This document shows, in pieces, positions 1 through 8,685 of a DNA stretch of 54,169 nucleotides. Each line of letters starts with the position of its first letter. The stretch's first letter is position 1. The stretch comes from Coriobacteriaceae bacterium AF08-21 (lineage in GTDB: Bacteria; Actinomycetota; Coriobacteriia; Coriobacteriales; Coriobacteriaceae), in contig JAQCQR010000016.1 of assembly GCA_027687465.1 (NCBI GenBank), positions 1 through 54,169 of the forward strand, written 5' to 3'. The notes below the pieces were generated by a model. The model was not told the DNA's origin and searched no databases. It saw only the letters and a program-made list of their open reading frames with translations. The translations under genes were made by a program, and so were the position numbers.

Positions 1-75
1 CGACGGACCTCGGGACGCTCTTACACCACGTCTGCGCGCGCCACCGTCGAAATGGCGATGAATGCACGATTTTGA
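1..75 (+). CDS. possible 3' end of a truncated gene
   Basis: Frame 1 is open from the window edge to a TGA at 73-75 and ends ...SARATVEMAMNARF. Only 24 residues are visible and no family can be recognised. The bases after the stop turn sharply AT-rich, which fits a gene end, but an open frame this short could also be chance. Confidence 0.2.
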   Translation, partial: RRTSGRSYTTSARATVEMAMNARF

Positions 76-205
76 TCCAACTGTTAGTCCATATAATGGA
101 CATATGTTGCGTAACCTAAGCAAATATTATCTTTTTATATGTTGCAAACAAAGTAGCAGTACTCATTTTTGCCATTTTTTGGCCACGGCCTTTGTGACAG
201 ACGTG

Positions 206-236
206 CTGGCGGGTTCGAATCCCTCTGCGATGGGCC
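206..236 (+). repeat. tRNA 3'-end-like fragment, copy 1
   Basis: This 31-bp block is identical to 393-423. It contains a T-arm-like GGGTTCGAATCCC followed by an acceptor-like tail, so it looks like the 3' part of a tRNA with no body upstream. Each copy is followed by a stem-loop and then by the bases AATTCAGTGGTGGGCGATGA. It is probably a remnant of duplication or integration at the neighbouring tRNA gene. Confidence 0.6.
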
Positions 237-270
237 TGAAAAAAAGAAAGGCCTCCATCGCTGGAGGCCT
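237..270 (-). terminator. terminator of the tRNA-Val remnant
   Basis: Read on the minus strand, a perfect 9-bp stem (AGGCCTCCA with TGGAGGCCT at 249-270) is followed by a T-rich tract. It lies directly downstream of the tRNA 3' remnant at 281-298 and has the same layout as the terminator behind the intact tRNA-Val. Confidence 0.6.
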
Positions 271-280
271 AACAATTCAG

Positions 281-298
281 TGGTGGGCGATGAGGGAT
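281..298 (-). repeat. 3' remnant of tRNA-Val including CCA
   Basis: The minus strand reads ATCCCTCATCGCCCACCA, identical to the last 18 nt of the intact tRNA-Val at 466-541. The remaining 58 nt of a tRNA are missing. The shared block with the intact copy is 25 bp (274-298 against 459-483), which is the size of a typical tRNA attachment-site core. Confidence 0.65.
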
Positions 299-392
299 GT
301 CGCGTGCGGCTTCGCCGCCCGCTTCCGCTTCGGGCCTGCGGCCCTCGCGTGCTGCGCTGGAAAACGCTTGCGCGTTTCCTCAGCTCCGCACC

Positions 393-423
393 CTGGCGGG
401 TTCGAATCCCTCTGCGATGGGCC
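393..423 (+). repeat. tRNA 3'-end-like fragment, copy 2
   Basis: Identical to 206-236 over 31 bp, 187 bp further on. It again precedes a stem-loop and the AATTCAGTGG block. Together the two copies show a tandem duplication of about 185 bp whose intervening sequences have since diverged. Confidence 0.6.
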
Positions 424-424
424 C

Positions 425-456
425 AAACAAAAACGGTCCCCTTTCGAGGACCGTTT
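425..456 (-). terminator. terminator of tRNA-Val
   Basis: On the minus strand a 9-bp stem (AAACGGTCC with GGACCGTTT) followed by TTTTTGTTTG lies just downstream of the tRNA-Val gene. Confidence 0.7.
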
Positions 457-465
457 CCAATTCAG

Positions 466-541
466 TGGTGGGCGATGAGGGATTCGAACCCCCAGCCTTG
501 TGCGTGTAAAGCACCTGCGCTAACCGTTGCGCCAATCGCCC
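466..541 (-). tRNA. tRNA-Val (anticodon TAC)
   Basis: The minus strand folds into a 76-nt cloverleaf. The acceptor stem GGGCGAT pairs with ATCGCCC, the anticodon loop TTTACAC reads TAC, the T arm is GGGGGTTCGAATCCC, and CCA is encoded. One weak pair sits at the top of the anticodon stem. The gene has its own terminator downstream. Confidence 0.92.
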
Positions 542-728
542 GTGCGGAGAGAGTATAGCAAAACAATCGCCCCATTCACCTCATATCCATTAAAGGTAAC
601 CGGCGCGTGTCGGCGCGGAGCTGATTCAGTTGAGATTGCCTGAACATTCCGTCCCTCTTTACACCCTCGGGTATACTCAAAAGCTACTGATTCGATTTGA
701 TACCCAGCAACAGCAGAGGGGATAGTAT

Positions 729-2609
729 ATGTGCGGTTTTGTCGGTTTTGTCGGTGGGACGGATAACCAATCCGAGGTGCTCACCAAGATGATGGACCGC
801 ATCGTCCATCGTGGTCCCGACATGGGCGGCCAGTTTATCGACGGCCGCGTTGCCCTGGGCTTCCGCCGCCTGTCGATCCTCGACCTGACCGAGGCCGGCG
901 CTCAGCCCATGGCCAATGAGGACGGCAGCGTCGTTATCGTCTTCAACGGCGAGATCTACAACTTCCAGGAGCTTCGCTCCGAGCTCGAGGCCAAGGGCTA
1001 TAAGTTCCACTGTGGAGCCGACACCGAGAGCCTCCTGCACGGCTACGAGGAGTGGGGCGAGGCCGTACTCGATCGCCTGCGCGGCATGTACGCCTTCGTC
1101 ATCTGGGACAAGAAGAAGAACAAGCTCTTTGGCGCCCGCGATATCTTTGGCATCAAGCCGCTCTACTACTATCCCATGGCCGATGCGGGCGACGGTGCGC
1201 CGGGTGTGCTCTTTGGCTCCGAAATCAAGAGCTTCCTGGACTACCCGCACTTCCACAAGGCGGTCAACAAAAAGGCCCTGCGTCCGTACATGACGCTGCA
1301 GTATTCGGCAACCGAGGAGACCTTCTTTGAGGGTGTCTACAAGCTGCCGCCGGCGCATTACTTTACCGTAGACATCCCGACCGGCAAGATGAACATCGAG
1401 CGCTATTGGGATTGCGATTACTCTGCCGTCGAGAAGCCGTTCGAGGAGTACGTCGACGAGCTGGACGAGGTCGTGCACGAGAGCGTCGAGGCCCATCGCA
1501 TCGCTGATGTTAAGGTCGCTTCCTTCCTCTCCGGCGGCGTCGACTCCAGCTATATTGCCGCTTGTCTCATGCCCGACAAGACCTTCTCGGTGGGCTTTGA
1601 CTACAAGAATTTCAACGAGACTAACTACGCCAAGGAGCTATCCGACAAGCTCGGCGTCGAGAATGTCCGCAAGATGATTACCGCCGACGAGTTCTTTGGC
1701 GCACTCGAGGACATTCAGTATCACATGGACGAGCCGCAGTCCAACCTGTCGTCTGTGCCGCTGTGGTTCTTGGCCGAGATGGCGCGCAAGGATGTTACCG
1801 TCGTGCTTTCGGGCGAAGGCGCCGACGAGCTCTTTGGCGGCTACGCCTACTACGAGGACACGGTTCCGGTGCGCAAGTACAAAAAGATGGTGCCGTTGCC
1901 CATTCGCCGCGCGCTCGGTAACCTGGCGCTGCATATGCCGTACTTCAAGGGCCACAACTTCTTGGTCAAGGGTGCCGAGATTCCCGAGAAGTCGTTCCTG
2001 GGCCAGGCCTTGGTATGGCCTGAGCGCGAGGTCGACGGCGTACTCAAGCCCGAGTACAACACCGGCGACGGCGCCTTTGAGCTCGCTGCACCCATCTACG
2101 CACGCGTGAAGGGCCAGCCCGAGCTGGTCAAGAAGCAGTACCTGGACATGAACATGTGGCTCCCGGGCGACATTCTGCTCAAGGCCGACAAGATGTGCAT
2201 GGCGCACTCGCTGGAGCTGCGCGTGCCCTTCCTGGATCGCAAGGTCATGGAGTTCGCTGAGCACATTCCCGATCGCTATCGCATCAACGAGAACGGTAAC
2301 AAACAGGTGCTCCGCCACGCCGCCAACAAGTCGCTGCCCGATGAGTGGGCTACCCGTCCCAAGGTGGGCTTCCCGGTGCCGATCGTCTACTGGCTGCGCG
2401 AGCAAAAGTGGTACGACTACGTCAAGGAGTACTTCACCGCGCCGTGGGCAAGCGAGTTTTTCGACACCGACGAGCTCATGCATCTGCTCGACTTACACTT
2501 TGCGGGCAAGGGTGATTTCCAGCGCAAGATCTATACGCCGCTCGTGTTCTTGGTGTGGTACAAGCGCTTCTTTATCGACGAGGGCCAGCCTTCTGTTCAG
2601 GCTGCCTAG
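729..2609 (+). CDS. asnB: asparagine synthetase, glutamine-hydrolysing
   Basis: Makes asparagine from aspartate, ATP and glutamine in the cytoplasm. The protein starts MCGFVGF, so Cys2 is the N-terminal nucleophile of the class II glutaminase domain (about residues 1-210). The synthetase domain follows, with the PPi-loop SGGVDSS at about 268-274. The length of 626 aa is normal for the long AsnB family. The start is fixed by the catalytic Cys and by an AGAGGGGA ribosome site. The gene stands alone between a minus-strand tRNA and its own terminator, so it is probably monocistronic. Nothing is broken. The variant type, or a role in modifying another acid, cannot be told from sequence alone. Confidence 0.95.
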   Translation: MCGFVGFVGGTDNQSEVLTKMMDRIVHRGPDMGGQFIDGRVALGFRRLSILDLTEAGAQPMANEDGSVVIVFNGEIYNFQELRSELEAKGYKFHCGADTESLLHGYEEWGEAVLDRLRGMYAFVIWDKKKNKLFGARDIFGIKPLYYYPMADAGDGAPGVLFGSEIKSFLDYPHFHKAVNKKALRPYMTLQYSATEETFFEGVYKLPPAHYFTVDIPTGKMNIERYWDCDYSAVEKPFEEYVDELDEVVHESVEAHRIADVKVASFLSGGVDSSYIAACLMPDKTFSVGFDYKNFNETNYAKELSDKLGVENVRKMITADEFFGALEDIQYHMDEPQSNLSSVPLWFLAEMARKDVTVVLSGEGADELFGGYAYYEDTVPVRKYKKMVPLPIRRALGNLALHMPYFKGHNFLVKGAEIPEKSFLGQALVWPEREVDGVLKPEYNTGDGAFELAAPIYARVKGQPELVKKQYLDMNMWLPGDILLKADKMCMAHSLELRVPFLDRKVMEFAEHIPDRYRINENGNKQVLRHAANKSLPDEWATRPKVGFPVPIVYWLREQKWYDYVKEYFTAPWASEFFDTDELMHLLDLHFAGKGDFQRKIYTPLVFLVWYKRFFIDEGQPSVQAA

Positions 2610-2635
2610 CCTCGGCTTACGAACGCCTGCGCGTA

Positions 2636-2659
2636 ACGGCTCCTCCGGGAGCCGTTTTT
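2636..2659 (+). terminator. terminator of asnB
   Basis: ACGGCTCCTCCGGGAGCCGT forms a short, strong stem followed directly by TTTT, 27 nt after the asnB stop. Confidence 0.75.
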
Positions 2660-2721
2660 GCGCGAGCATGTTTCAGTTACTATGAAAACCGTCCCTGCCA
2701 AATGGCTGAGAAAGGCGAAAG

Positions 2722-4284
2722 ATGCACCATTCGGATTCCGCGACCGTGACCACGGTCGATACGCTTGCCAAGCTTCTCGATGTGTGCGGCGAGCTGCGCG
2801 CATCGGAGCAGGTTGACGGGCGTGCCGTGACCGGCTGCTCGTTTGATTCGCGCGCGGTTTCGGCAGGTGACGTGTTCTTTTGCAAGGGCGCTGCCTTTAA
2901 GCCCGCGTTTTTGAGCATGGCGCTCGATTCGGGCGCCGTCGCATTTGTGTGCGAGGAGTCGCTGGTCGAGTCTCTGGAGCCGCTGGCGAAAGAGAACGGT
3001 GCTGCGATGCTGGTTGTTGATAGCGTACGCACGGCGATGGCGCTGTTGCCGCCCGAGGTCTACGACCGTCCCGACCACGACGTTAAGATCGTGGGCATCA
3101 CCGGTACCAAGGGAAAGACCACGGCCGCTTTTATGCTCCAGTCCATCATCAAGGCGGCGGGCGAGTCCTGCGGCATGATCGGCTCGGTGAACACCGACGA
3201 TGGTATCGAGTGCTACGAGAGCACCAACACCACGCCCGAGGCCCCCGAGGTCTGGCGCCATATCGCCAACTGTCGCGCGTCTGGTCGCCAGTCCATGGTC
3301 ATGGAGGTCTCAAGCCAGGCGCTTAAGTACCAGCGCGTCGAGAACCTGCCGTTTGACGTGGCGTGTTTCCTCAACATCGGGCGTGACCACATCTCACCGA
3401 TCGAGCACCCGACCTTCGAGGATTATTTTGAGAGCAAGCTCAGGATCTTTGATCAGGCTAAGACCGCCGTAGTGAATCTGGGCACCGATGAAGTCGAACG
3501 CGTGCTGGAGGCCGCGTCGACGGCCGAGCGCTTGGTGACCGTTGGCGTCGAGCATCCCGAGGCGAGCCTGTGGGCAAGCGATGTCCGCATGGTCGGCTTT
3601 AACATCGAGTTTAACCTGCATGGCATGAGCGCCGACGAGCCCGAGGCGGGGGAGAAGGTCCTGCTGGGTATTGCGGGAGACTTTAACGTGGAGAACGCGC
3701 TGGTCGCTATCGCCGCCGCGCGCGAGATTGGCATCGGAATCGATGCCATCAAGAAGGGCCTCTCCAAGCTGCGTGTGCCGGGCCGCATGGAGGTCGTGGA
3801 GTCGAAGGATGGACGCGTGGTTTGCGTTGTTGACTACGCTCACAACCAACTTTCGTTCCGCTCGCTTTTCTCGTCGGTCAAGCGCGCGTTTCCCGCTAGT
3901 CCAGTCATTGCAGTGTTTGGCGCTGCCGGCGGCAAGGCGCAGGAGCGCCGCGAGCAGCTTCCGCGCGAGGCCGCACCATATTCCGACCTGATGATCTTTG
4001 CCAACGAGGACCCGGCTCACGAGGACCCGATGAAGGTCTGTCGCGAGCTTGCCGAGCATGTTCCCGACGATACGCCGAACAAGATCATCCTCGACCGCGA
4101 AGCCGCTGTGCATGCGGCGTTCAAGGCGGCGCGCGAGGAGTACGTCAACCCCGATGCTCCCACCATTGTCTTGCTGCTGGCAAAGGGTGACGAGGAGCTC
4201 ATGCACGTGGGCGACGAGTTCGTGCCCATCGAGAGCGACCTTTCGCTGGCCAATCGCCTGATCGATGTTACCCAGTTTGACTAA
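2722..4284 (+). CDS. murE: MurE-type UDP-MurNAc-tripeptide ligase
   Basis: Adds the third, diamino acid residue to UDP-MurNAc-L-Ala-D-Glu in peptidoglycan synthesis (cytoplasm, ATP-dependent). The 520 aa show the N-terminal UDP-binding domain (SFDSRAVSAGDVFFCKG), the Mur ligase P-loop GITGTKGKTT at about 125-134, and the C-terminal ligase domain. The amino-acid-selecting loop reads NEDPAHEDP at 428-436. meso-DAP enzymes carry DNPR there, while Lys-adding enzymes carry DNPA, so this copy probably adds lysine or ornithine (inference). It is not in a dcw cluster. AAAGG lies just upstream of the ATG. Confidence 0.9.
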   Translation: MHHSDSATVTTVDTLAKLLDVCGELRASEQVDGRAVTGCSFDSRAVSAGDVFFCKGAAFKPAFLSMALDSGAVAFVCEESLVESLEPLAKENGAAMLVVDSVRTAMALLPPEVYDRPDHDVKIVGITGTKGKTTAAFMLQSIIKAAGESCGMIGSVNTDDGIECYESTNTTPEAPEVWRHIANCRASGRQSMVMEVSSQALKYQRVENLPFDVACFLNIGRDHISPIEHPTFEDYFESKLRIFDQAKTAVVNLGTDEVERVLEAASTAERLVTVGVEHPEASLWASDVRMVGFNIEFNLHGMSADEPEAGEKVLLGIAGDFNVENALVAIAAAREIGIGIDAIKKGLSKLRVPGRMEVVESKDGRVVCVVDYAHNQLSFRSLFSSVKRAFPASPVIAVFGAAGGKAQERREQLPREAAPYSDLMIFANEDPAHEDPMKVCRELAEHVPDDTPNKIILDREAAVHAAFKAAREEYVNPDAPTIVLLLAKGDEELMHVGDEFVPIESDLSLANRLIDVTQFD

Positions 4285-4290
4285 TGAACC

Positions 4291-4325
4291 ATGATGGCGG
4301 CGGCGCCCTGAGTGCGCTGTCGCCA
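4291..4325 (+). other. hairpin between murE and the HAD gene
   Basis: ATGGCGGCGGCGCC and its imperfect complement ending GTCGCCAT can form a GC-rich stem just after the murE stop. No T tract follows, so a terminator role is unproven. Confidence 0.35.
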
Positions 4326-4391
4326 TAAGCGTGTTCCCTCAATCAAAACATGCCGTCCAAGTCCAAACCCTTCTACGTAAACGGAGTAACC

Positions 4392-5303
4392 ATGTCCCAC
4401 AATACCCTGCCGACCGTCGCTGAGCTTTCGGGCGAGATGCGCGAGCGTCTTGCCAAGGTTAAGTACGTCTTTACCGACCTGGACGCCACCATGCTCGCGC
4501 CCGGCTCGTGCGTGCTGCGCGACAACGACGGCAATCCCTCGACCAAGCTCGTCGAGGCTGTCGTGGCACTTGCCCGCGTTGGTATTCAGGTGGTTCCCAC
4601 CTCGGGCCGCAACCGTACCATGATCCACGAGGACGCGCGCGTGCTCGGCCTCAACTCCTACATTGGTGAGATGGGCGGCCTGGTCATGTACGACCTCAAA
4701 GCCAACGATTGGGAGTATCTGACCGGCGACATGCCTTACGACCCCGCCTGCGGCCTTACTCCGCACCAGGTGATCGAGCAGACCGGCGTGTGCGAGAAGA
4801 TCCTTGCTCACTGGCCGCACAAGATCGAGTACCACAACGACATGTCGACCGGCTACAAATACCGTGAGGTCACCGTCGGCATGCGCGGCGATGTGCCCGA
4901 CGACGAGGTCCAGGCCATTCTTGACGAGGCCGGCTGCGGCTTGGTCTGGGCCTGCAACGGCCACCTGACACATCTGTCCAAGCCGACGACGCTCGAGCTC
5001 GAACGCGTCGAGGATGGCCGCGCGTTTAACATCAATCCCGGCGGCCTCAACAAGGGCGTTGCCATCGCGCGTTTCTGCGAGCACCTAGGGATCGAGCGCG
5101 AGGAGACGCTCGCGCTCGGCGATTCCGAGTCCGACTTCTACATGGCTGACCACGTTGGCACGTTCTGTTTGGTCGAGAACGGCCTGACCAGCGCCGGCGC
5201 GCCCGAGTTCCTGGACGCTTGCGATAACGCTTACGTCACGCGCGGCAAGATTGTCGACGGCTGGGCGGCAACGGCCGAGCTGCTGGTCGCGGCTCGTTCG
5301 TAG
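4392..5303 (+). CDS. HAD-family phosphatase (Cof type)
   Basis: A cytoplasmic HAD phosphohydrolase of the Cof/trehalose-phosphatase-like branch. Motif I is FTDLDATML near the N terminus (nucleophile Asp in DxDxT). Motif II is PTSGRNR, and the C-terminal metal-binding motif IV is LALGDSESDFYMAD. The mid-protein cap region places it in the sugar- or nucleotide-phosphate group. The start at 4392 is chosen because AACGGAGTAACC precedes it; an in-frame ATG at 4350 has no ribosome site. The product is 303 aa. The substrate cannot be read from sequence. It lies between murE and murI but shows no clear link to the wall pathway. Confidence 0.8.
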   Translation: MSHNTLPTVAELSGEMRERLAKVKYVFTDLDATMLAPGSCVLRDNDGNPSTKLVEAVVALARVGIQVVPTSGRNRTMIHEDARVLGLNSYIGEMGGLVMYDLKANDWEYLTGDMPYDPACGLTPHQVIEQTGVCEKILAHWPHKIEYHNDMSTGYKYREVTVGMRGDVPDDEVQAILDEAGCGLVWACNGHLTHLSKPTTLELERVEDGRAFNINPGGLNKGVAIARFCEHLGIEREETLALGDSESDFYMADHVGTFCLVENGLTSAGAPEFLDACDNAYVTRGKIVDGWAATAELLVAARS

Positions 5304-5356
5304 CGCGGTCCTATCGTTCTGAGCCATATCTTTTCGAGAGAGAATCTGGTGAGGTA

Positions 5357-6241
5357 ATGTCCGATATCGAGAATCTGGCCGGGGACACGCGCCCCATTGG
5401 CGTGTTCGACTCGGGCCTGGGCGGTCTGACGGTTGCGCGTGCGATTGCGACGGCGTTGCCGCACGAGTCCGTCTACTACTTTGGCGACACCAAACGCTGC
5501 CCGTATGGCACCCGCACCGAGGACGAGGTGCGTTCGTTTGCACTGCAGGCGGGCCGTTGGCTGTCGAAGCACGACGTCAAGATCATGGTCATCGCCTGCA
5601 ATACAGCGACCGCTGCGGCCTTGCGTTTGGCCCAGCAGGTGCTCGACGTCCCCGTCATCGGTGTGATCGCACCGGGCGCACGCGCGGCAATCAACAGCAC
5701 CCGCACGCGCCGGGTGGGCGTGCTCGCCACCAACCTCACCATTCGCTCGGGTGCTTACACGCGCGCCATTCAGGACCTGGATGCCGGTGTTGACGTATAC
5801 GGCTGCCCTGCCTCGAGCTTTGTCGAGGTCGTTGAGCACGAGCTCGCCTCGGGTGCGCATCTGCAGGAGCAGTGGCTTGAGAACGAGGACATCTTCGATA
5901 CGCCTGCCGTGCGTGCGCTGGTGGGTGCCACGGTTGAGCCGCTGCGCGACCACGGTATCGATACCGTGGTGCTCGGCTGTACGCATTTTCCGCTGTTGGT
6001 GGGACCTATCCGCCATGCGCTGGGGCCTGGGGTGCGCGTCGTGAGTTCCGCCGAGGAGACCACGCGCGAGCTGACCGATATCCTCACGCGCCGCGAGCAG
6101 CTGGCGGGCGACGCCGCCGAGCCGCAGCATCGTTTTGCAACGACGGCCGATAACATTGCCGAGTTTGCGGTGGCGGGCAGCTTTATCTTTGGCCAGCCGC
6201 TCAAGAGCATTGAGCATATCGATATCGACGAACTGAAATAG
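5357..6241 (+). CDS. murI: glutamate racemase
   Basis: Converts L-glutamate to D-glutamate for peptidoglycan. The 294 aa carry both catalytic-cysteine blocks: the first in ACNTATA and the second in LGCTHFPLL. The substrate-binding start is GVFDSGLGGLTVAR. A GGTGAGG site precedes the ATG. It heads a run murI-rph-rdgB-dtd, with rph 55 bp downstream. Nothing is unusual in length or motifs. Confidence 0.95.
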   Translation: MSDIENLAGDTRPIGVFDSGLGGLTVARAIATALPHESVYYFGDTKRCPYGTRTEDEVRSFALQAGRWLSKHDVKIMVIACNTATAAALRLAQQVLDVPVIGVIAPGARAAINSTRTRRVGVLATNLTIRSGAYTRAIQDLDAGVDVYGCPASSFVEVVEHELASGAHLQEQWLENEDIFDTPAVRALVGATVEPLRDHGIDTVVLGCTHFPLLVGPIRHALGPGVRVVSSAEETTRELTDILTRREQLAGDAAEPQHRFATTADNIAEFAVAGSFIFGQPLKSIEHIDIDELK

Positions 6242-6296
6242 ATATAAGGGCACCGACCAAAGGCTCACGTCCACCTTTTGCCGAAAGGATTTTTCT

Positions 6297-7022
6297 ATGG
6301 AGTATATGCAGGTCAATCGCGCCAACGGCCGCGCCGCCGATGAGTTGCGCCCCATCAAGCTTACTCGCGGCGTCATGAAGCACGCCCACGGTTCGTGCCT
6401 GGCCGAGTTTGGCGATACGCGCGTGCTGTGCGCTGCCACCATCGAGGAGGGCGTGCCGGGCTGGCGCAAGGGCGCCAAGGCCGGTTGGGTAACGGCGGAG
6501 TATGCCATGCTGCCGGCATCGACCGGCAAGCGCTGCAAGCGCGAGCACGCCAACCGCAAGGGTCGCTCCATGGAAATCGAGCGCCTCATTGGCCGCAGCC
6601 TGCGTACCGTCGTCAACATGAAGGCGCTCGGCGAGTACACCGTCACCGTCGACTGCGATGTGATTCAGGCCGATGGCGGCACGCGTACAGCGAGCATTAC
6701 CGGCGCTTGGGTGGCGCTGCACGACGCCCTCGCCATGTGGGTCGAGGCAGGCAAGATCGAGCGCATCCCGCTCACGGGCCAGGTCGCCGCGATTTCCATG
6801 GGAGTTGTCGACGGCAACACCCTGCTCGACCTGGATTATTCTGAGGACAGTCACGCCGAGGTCGACATGAATCTTGTCGCCACCGATACCGGTGAGATGA
6901 TTGAGCTCCAGGGCACTGGCGAGCAGGCTCCCTTCGACCGCAAGCGCCTCAATGCCCTGCTCGATTTGGGCGACAAGGGTATTGCCGAGCTCATCGAGCT
7001 CCAGCGCCAGGCCCTCGTCTAA
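6297..7022 (+). CDS. rph: ribonuclease PH
   Basis: A phosphorolytic 3'-to-5' exoribonuclease that trims tRNA 3' ends. The 241 aa match the family's usual length. The start NRANGRAADELRPIKLTRG and the core TAEYAMLPASTGKR are diagnostic, and the conserved Asp-rich block VDCDVIQADGGTRTA is present. An AAAGGAT site sits 6-8 nt before the ATG. The murI-rph-rdgB order matches the RNase PH/RdgB pairing seen in many genomes. Confidence 0.95.
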   Translation: MEYMQVNRANGRAADELRPIKLTRGVMKHAHGSCLAEFGDTRVLCAATIEEGVPGWRKGAKAGWVTAEYAMLPASTGKRCKREHANRKGRSMEIERLIGRSLRTVVNMKALGEYTVTVDCDVIQADGGTRTASITGAWVALHDALAMWVEAGKIERIPLTGQVAAISMGVVDGNTLLDLDYSEDSHAEVDMNLVATDTGEMIELQGTGEQAPFDRKRLNALLDLGDKGIAELIELQRQALV

Positions 7023-7060
7023 CCTGCCAAAAAGGGACAGGTTTATTTTGGCAGGTTTTA
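7021..7060 (+). repeat. AACCTGCC hairpin carrying GGGACAGG in its loop
   Basis: A perfect 12-bp inverted repeat (AACCTGCCAAAA with TTTTGGCAGGTT) encloses AGGGACAGGTTTA and ends in TTTAT. It overlaps the rph stop codon and could act as a terminator. Its layout, a G/A-rich GGGACAGG loop between AACC...GGTT arms, is the same as that of the CCACCAC hairpins at 46237, 47945 and 49961. Confidence 0.6.
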
Positions 7061-7165
7061 TCTGGGAAAACGTCGAAGTATAAGACTGCCGTTGATTGAG
7101 AGGGGAGAGGCGGAGGCCCTCGTCGCCCTCGGCGCGGCATTGCTATAGAGACAAGGAGACCACTC

Positions 7166-7807
7166 ATGGCACTTGAGAAGATCGACATCGACACCCTCGA
7201 CCCGGCGGCGACCATTGTCGTGGCAACGGGCAACGCCCATAAGCTCACCGAGATCGAGGCCATTTTGGGCAAGGTCATGCCCGAGGTTCGCTTTGTGGCG
7301 CTCGGCCAGCTGGGCGATTTTGAGGACCCCGAGGAAAACGGCACGACGTTTTTGGAGAACGCCATCATCAAGGCGCAGGCTGCCGTCGAAGAGACGGGGC
7401 TCATGGCCATTGCCGACGATTCGGGCTTGGTCGTCGACGCGCTTGACGGCGAGCCGGGCGTGTATAGCGCGCGCTATGCGGGCGTGCACGGAGACGATGC
7501 CGCCAACAACGCCAAGCTTCTCGTTAACCTGGAAGGCGTGGCGGACGAGGACCGCACCGCGCGCTTTATGAGCGTCGTTGCGCTTATCGACACGGATGGT
7601 CTGGTCACCTATGGCGAGGGCGCCTGCGAGGGCGTTATCGCACACGAGGGCCGCGGCGATCACGGCTTTGGCTATGACCCGCTGTTCCTGCCGGTCGACA
7701 CGCCGGGCAAGACCATGGCCGAGCTGACGGCGGACGAGAAGAACGCCATCAGCCATCGTTTCCACGCGCTCGAGCATCTGTCCGCCAAACTGACGGGCGA
7801 GGAGTAG
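7166..7807 (+). CDS. rdgB: XTP/dITP pyrophosphatase (Ham1/RdgB)
   Basis: Removes non-canonical purine nucleotides (ITP, XTP, dITP) from the pool by releasing pyrophosphate. The 213 aa show the substrate loop ATGNAHKLTEIE, the ENAIIKAQ block, the metal-site ADDSGLVVDALDGEPGVYSARYAG and the C-terminal GFGYDPLF. An ACAAGGAGA site precedes the ATG. The next gene, dtd, begins 3 nt after its stop, so the two are translated from one message. Confidence 0.94.
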   Translation: MALEKIDIDTLDPAATIVVATGNAHKLTEIEAILGKVMPEVRFVALGQLGDFEDPEENGTTFLENAIIKAQAAVEETGLMAIADDSGLVVDALDGEPGVYSARYAGVHGDDAANNAKLLVNLEGVADEDRTARFMSVVALIDTDGLVTYGEGACEGVIAHEGRGDHGFGYDPLFLPVDTPGKTMAELTADEKNAISHRFHALEHLSAKLTGEE

Positions 7808-7810
7808 GCC

Positions 7811-8257
7811 GTGCGTGCGGTGGTGCAGCGCGTACTCAACGCCGGCGTGACGGTCGACGGCGAGTGCGTGGGTCGCATTGGACGCGGCTACCTGGTGCTG
7901 CTGGGCGTGGGCCATGGCGATACGCGTGCCGAGGCCGACAAGCTGTGGGGCAAGCTCCGCGGGCTGCGTATCAACGAGGACGAGAACGGCAAGACCAACC
8001 TGGCACTTGCCGATGTCGACGGCGAGGTACTCGTGGTGTCGCAGTTCACGCTGTTTGCCGACTGCCGCCACGGCCGTCGTCCGTCGTTTACCGATGCAGG
8101 CGCCCCCGATGTTGCCAACGAGCTCTACGAGTACTTCCTGACGCTCGTTCGCCAAGATGTCGAACACGTGGCGCACGGCATCTTTGGCGCCGATATGAAA
8201 GTCGATCTCGTCAACGACGGCCCATTCACCATCGTCCTCGATACCGATGGTCTATAA
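7811..8257 (+). CDS. dtd: D-aminoacyl-tRNA deacylase
   Basis: Hydrolyses D-aminoacyl-tRNAs, an editing step in translation. The 148-aa protein starts on GTG with MRAVVQRV. It carries the catalytic SQFTLFADC block and the cross-subunit C-terminal [11 protein letters not shown]. It follows rdgB by 3 nt. Length and motifs are typical. Confidence 0.94.
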   Translation: MRAVVQRVLNAGVTVDGECVGRIGRGYLVLLGVGHGDTRAEADKLWGKLRGLRINEDENGKTNLALADVDGEVLVVSQFTLFADCRHGRRPSFTDAGAPDVANELYEYFLTLVRQDVEHVAHGIFGADMKVDLVNDGPFTIVLDTDGL

Positions 8258-8289
8258 GTAGTCAATTTGGGACCGGGTTTTTTAGCTGC

Positions 8290-8319
8290 TTGCGTATGGC
8301 CACAACAGGGTGCTATAGT
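8290..8319 (+). promoter_or_regulatory. promoter of the veg-like gene
   Basis: TTGCGT at 8290-8295 and TATAGT at 8314-8319 are 18 nt apart in an AT-rich gap, 68 nt before the chosen start of the veg-like gene. Confidence 0.5.
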
Positions 8320-8386
8320 ATTAGAGTTTTGTCTATCTTAGGGGTATTATCCCCTTTTTGAATTGCACCTTCTGGAGGCCCTGTTC

Positions 8387-8683
8387 ATGGAAGAGATGGA
8401 AGTCAATCACGTCGACGACATCCACGAGAAGCTGACCGATATGGTGGGCGATCGCGTCAAGGTTAAGGCCAACATGGGCCGTACCCGCGTCGTCGAGCGC
8501 ATGGGCACCATCAAGAGCGTCCACCCGGCCGTCTTCATTGTCGAGGTTGACGAGCGTCGTGGCCGCAAGTCGCGTCAGTCCTACCAGTATATCGATGTCC
8601 TCACCGGTCAGGTCGAGCTGTTCGACCCCGAGAGCGGCGAGCATATCTTTACCCCGCTCGGCAATCAGCTCGAGGAGCACTAA
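8387..8683 (+). CDS. veg: Veg family protein
   Basis: A small protein of 98 aa of the Veg family, which in Bacillus affects biofilm formation. Its biochemical role is not settled. The recognisable core is VGDRVKVKANMGRTRVVERMG, a beta-rich SH3-like fold, followed by FIVEVDE and a SYQY block. The start at 8387 is chosen because GGAGG lies 9 nt upstream; a TTG at 8363 would put the ribosome site inside the gene. ispE begins 2 nt after its stop. The veg-ispE pairing is also seen in Bacillus and Clostridium. Confidence 0.85.
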   Translation: MEEMEVNHVDDIHEKLTDMVGDRVKVKANMGRTRVVERMGTIKSVHPAVFIVEVDERRGRKSRQSYQYIDVLTGQVELFDPESGEHIFTPLGNQLEEH

Positions 8684-8685
8684 CG

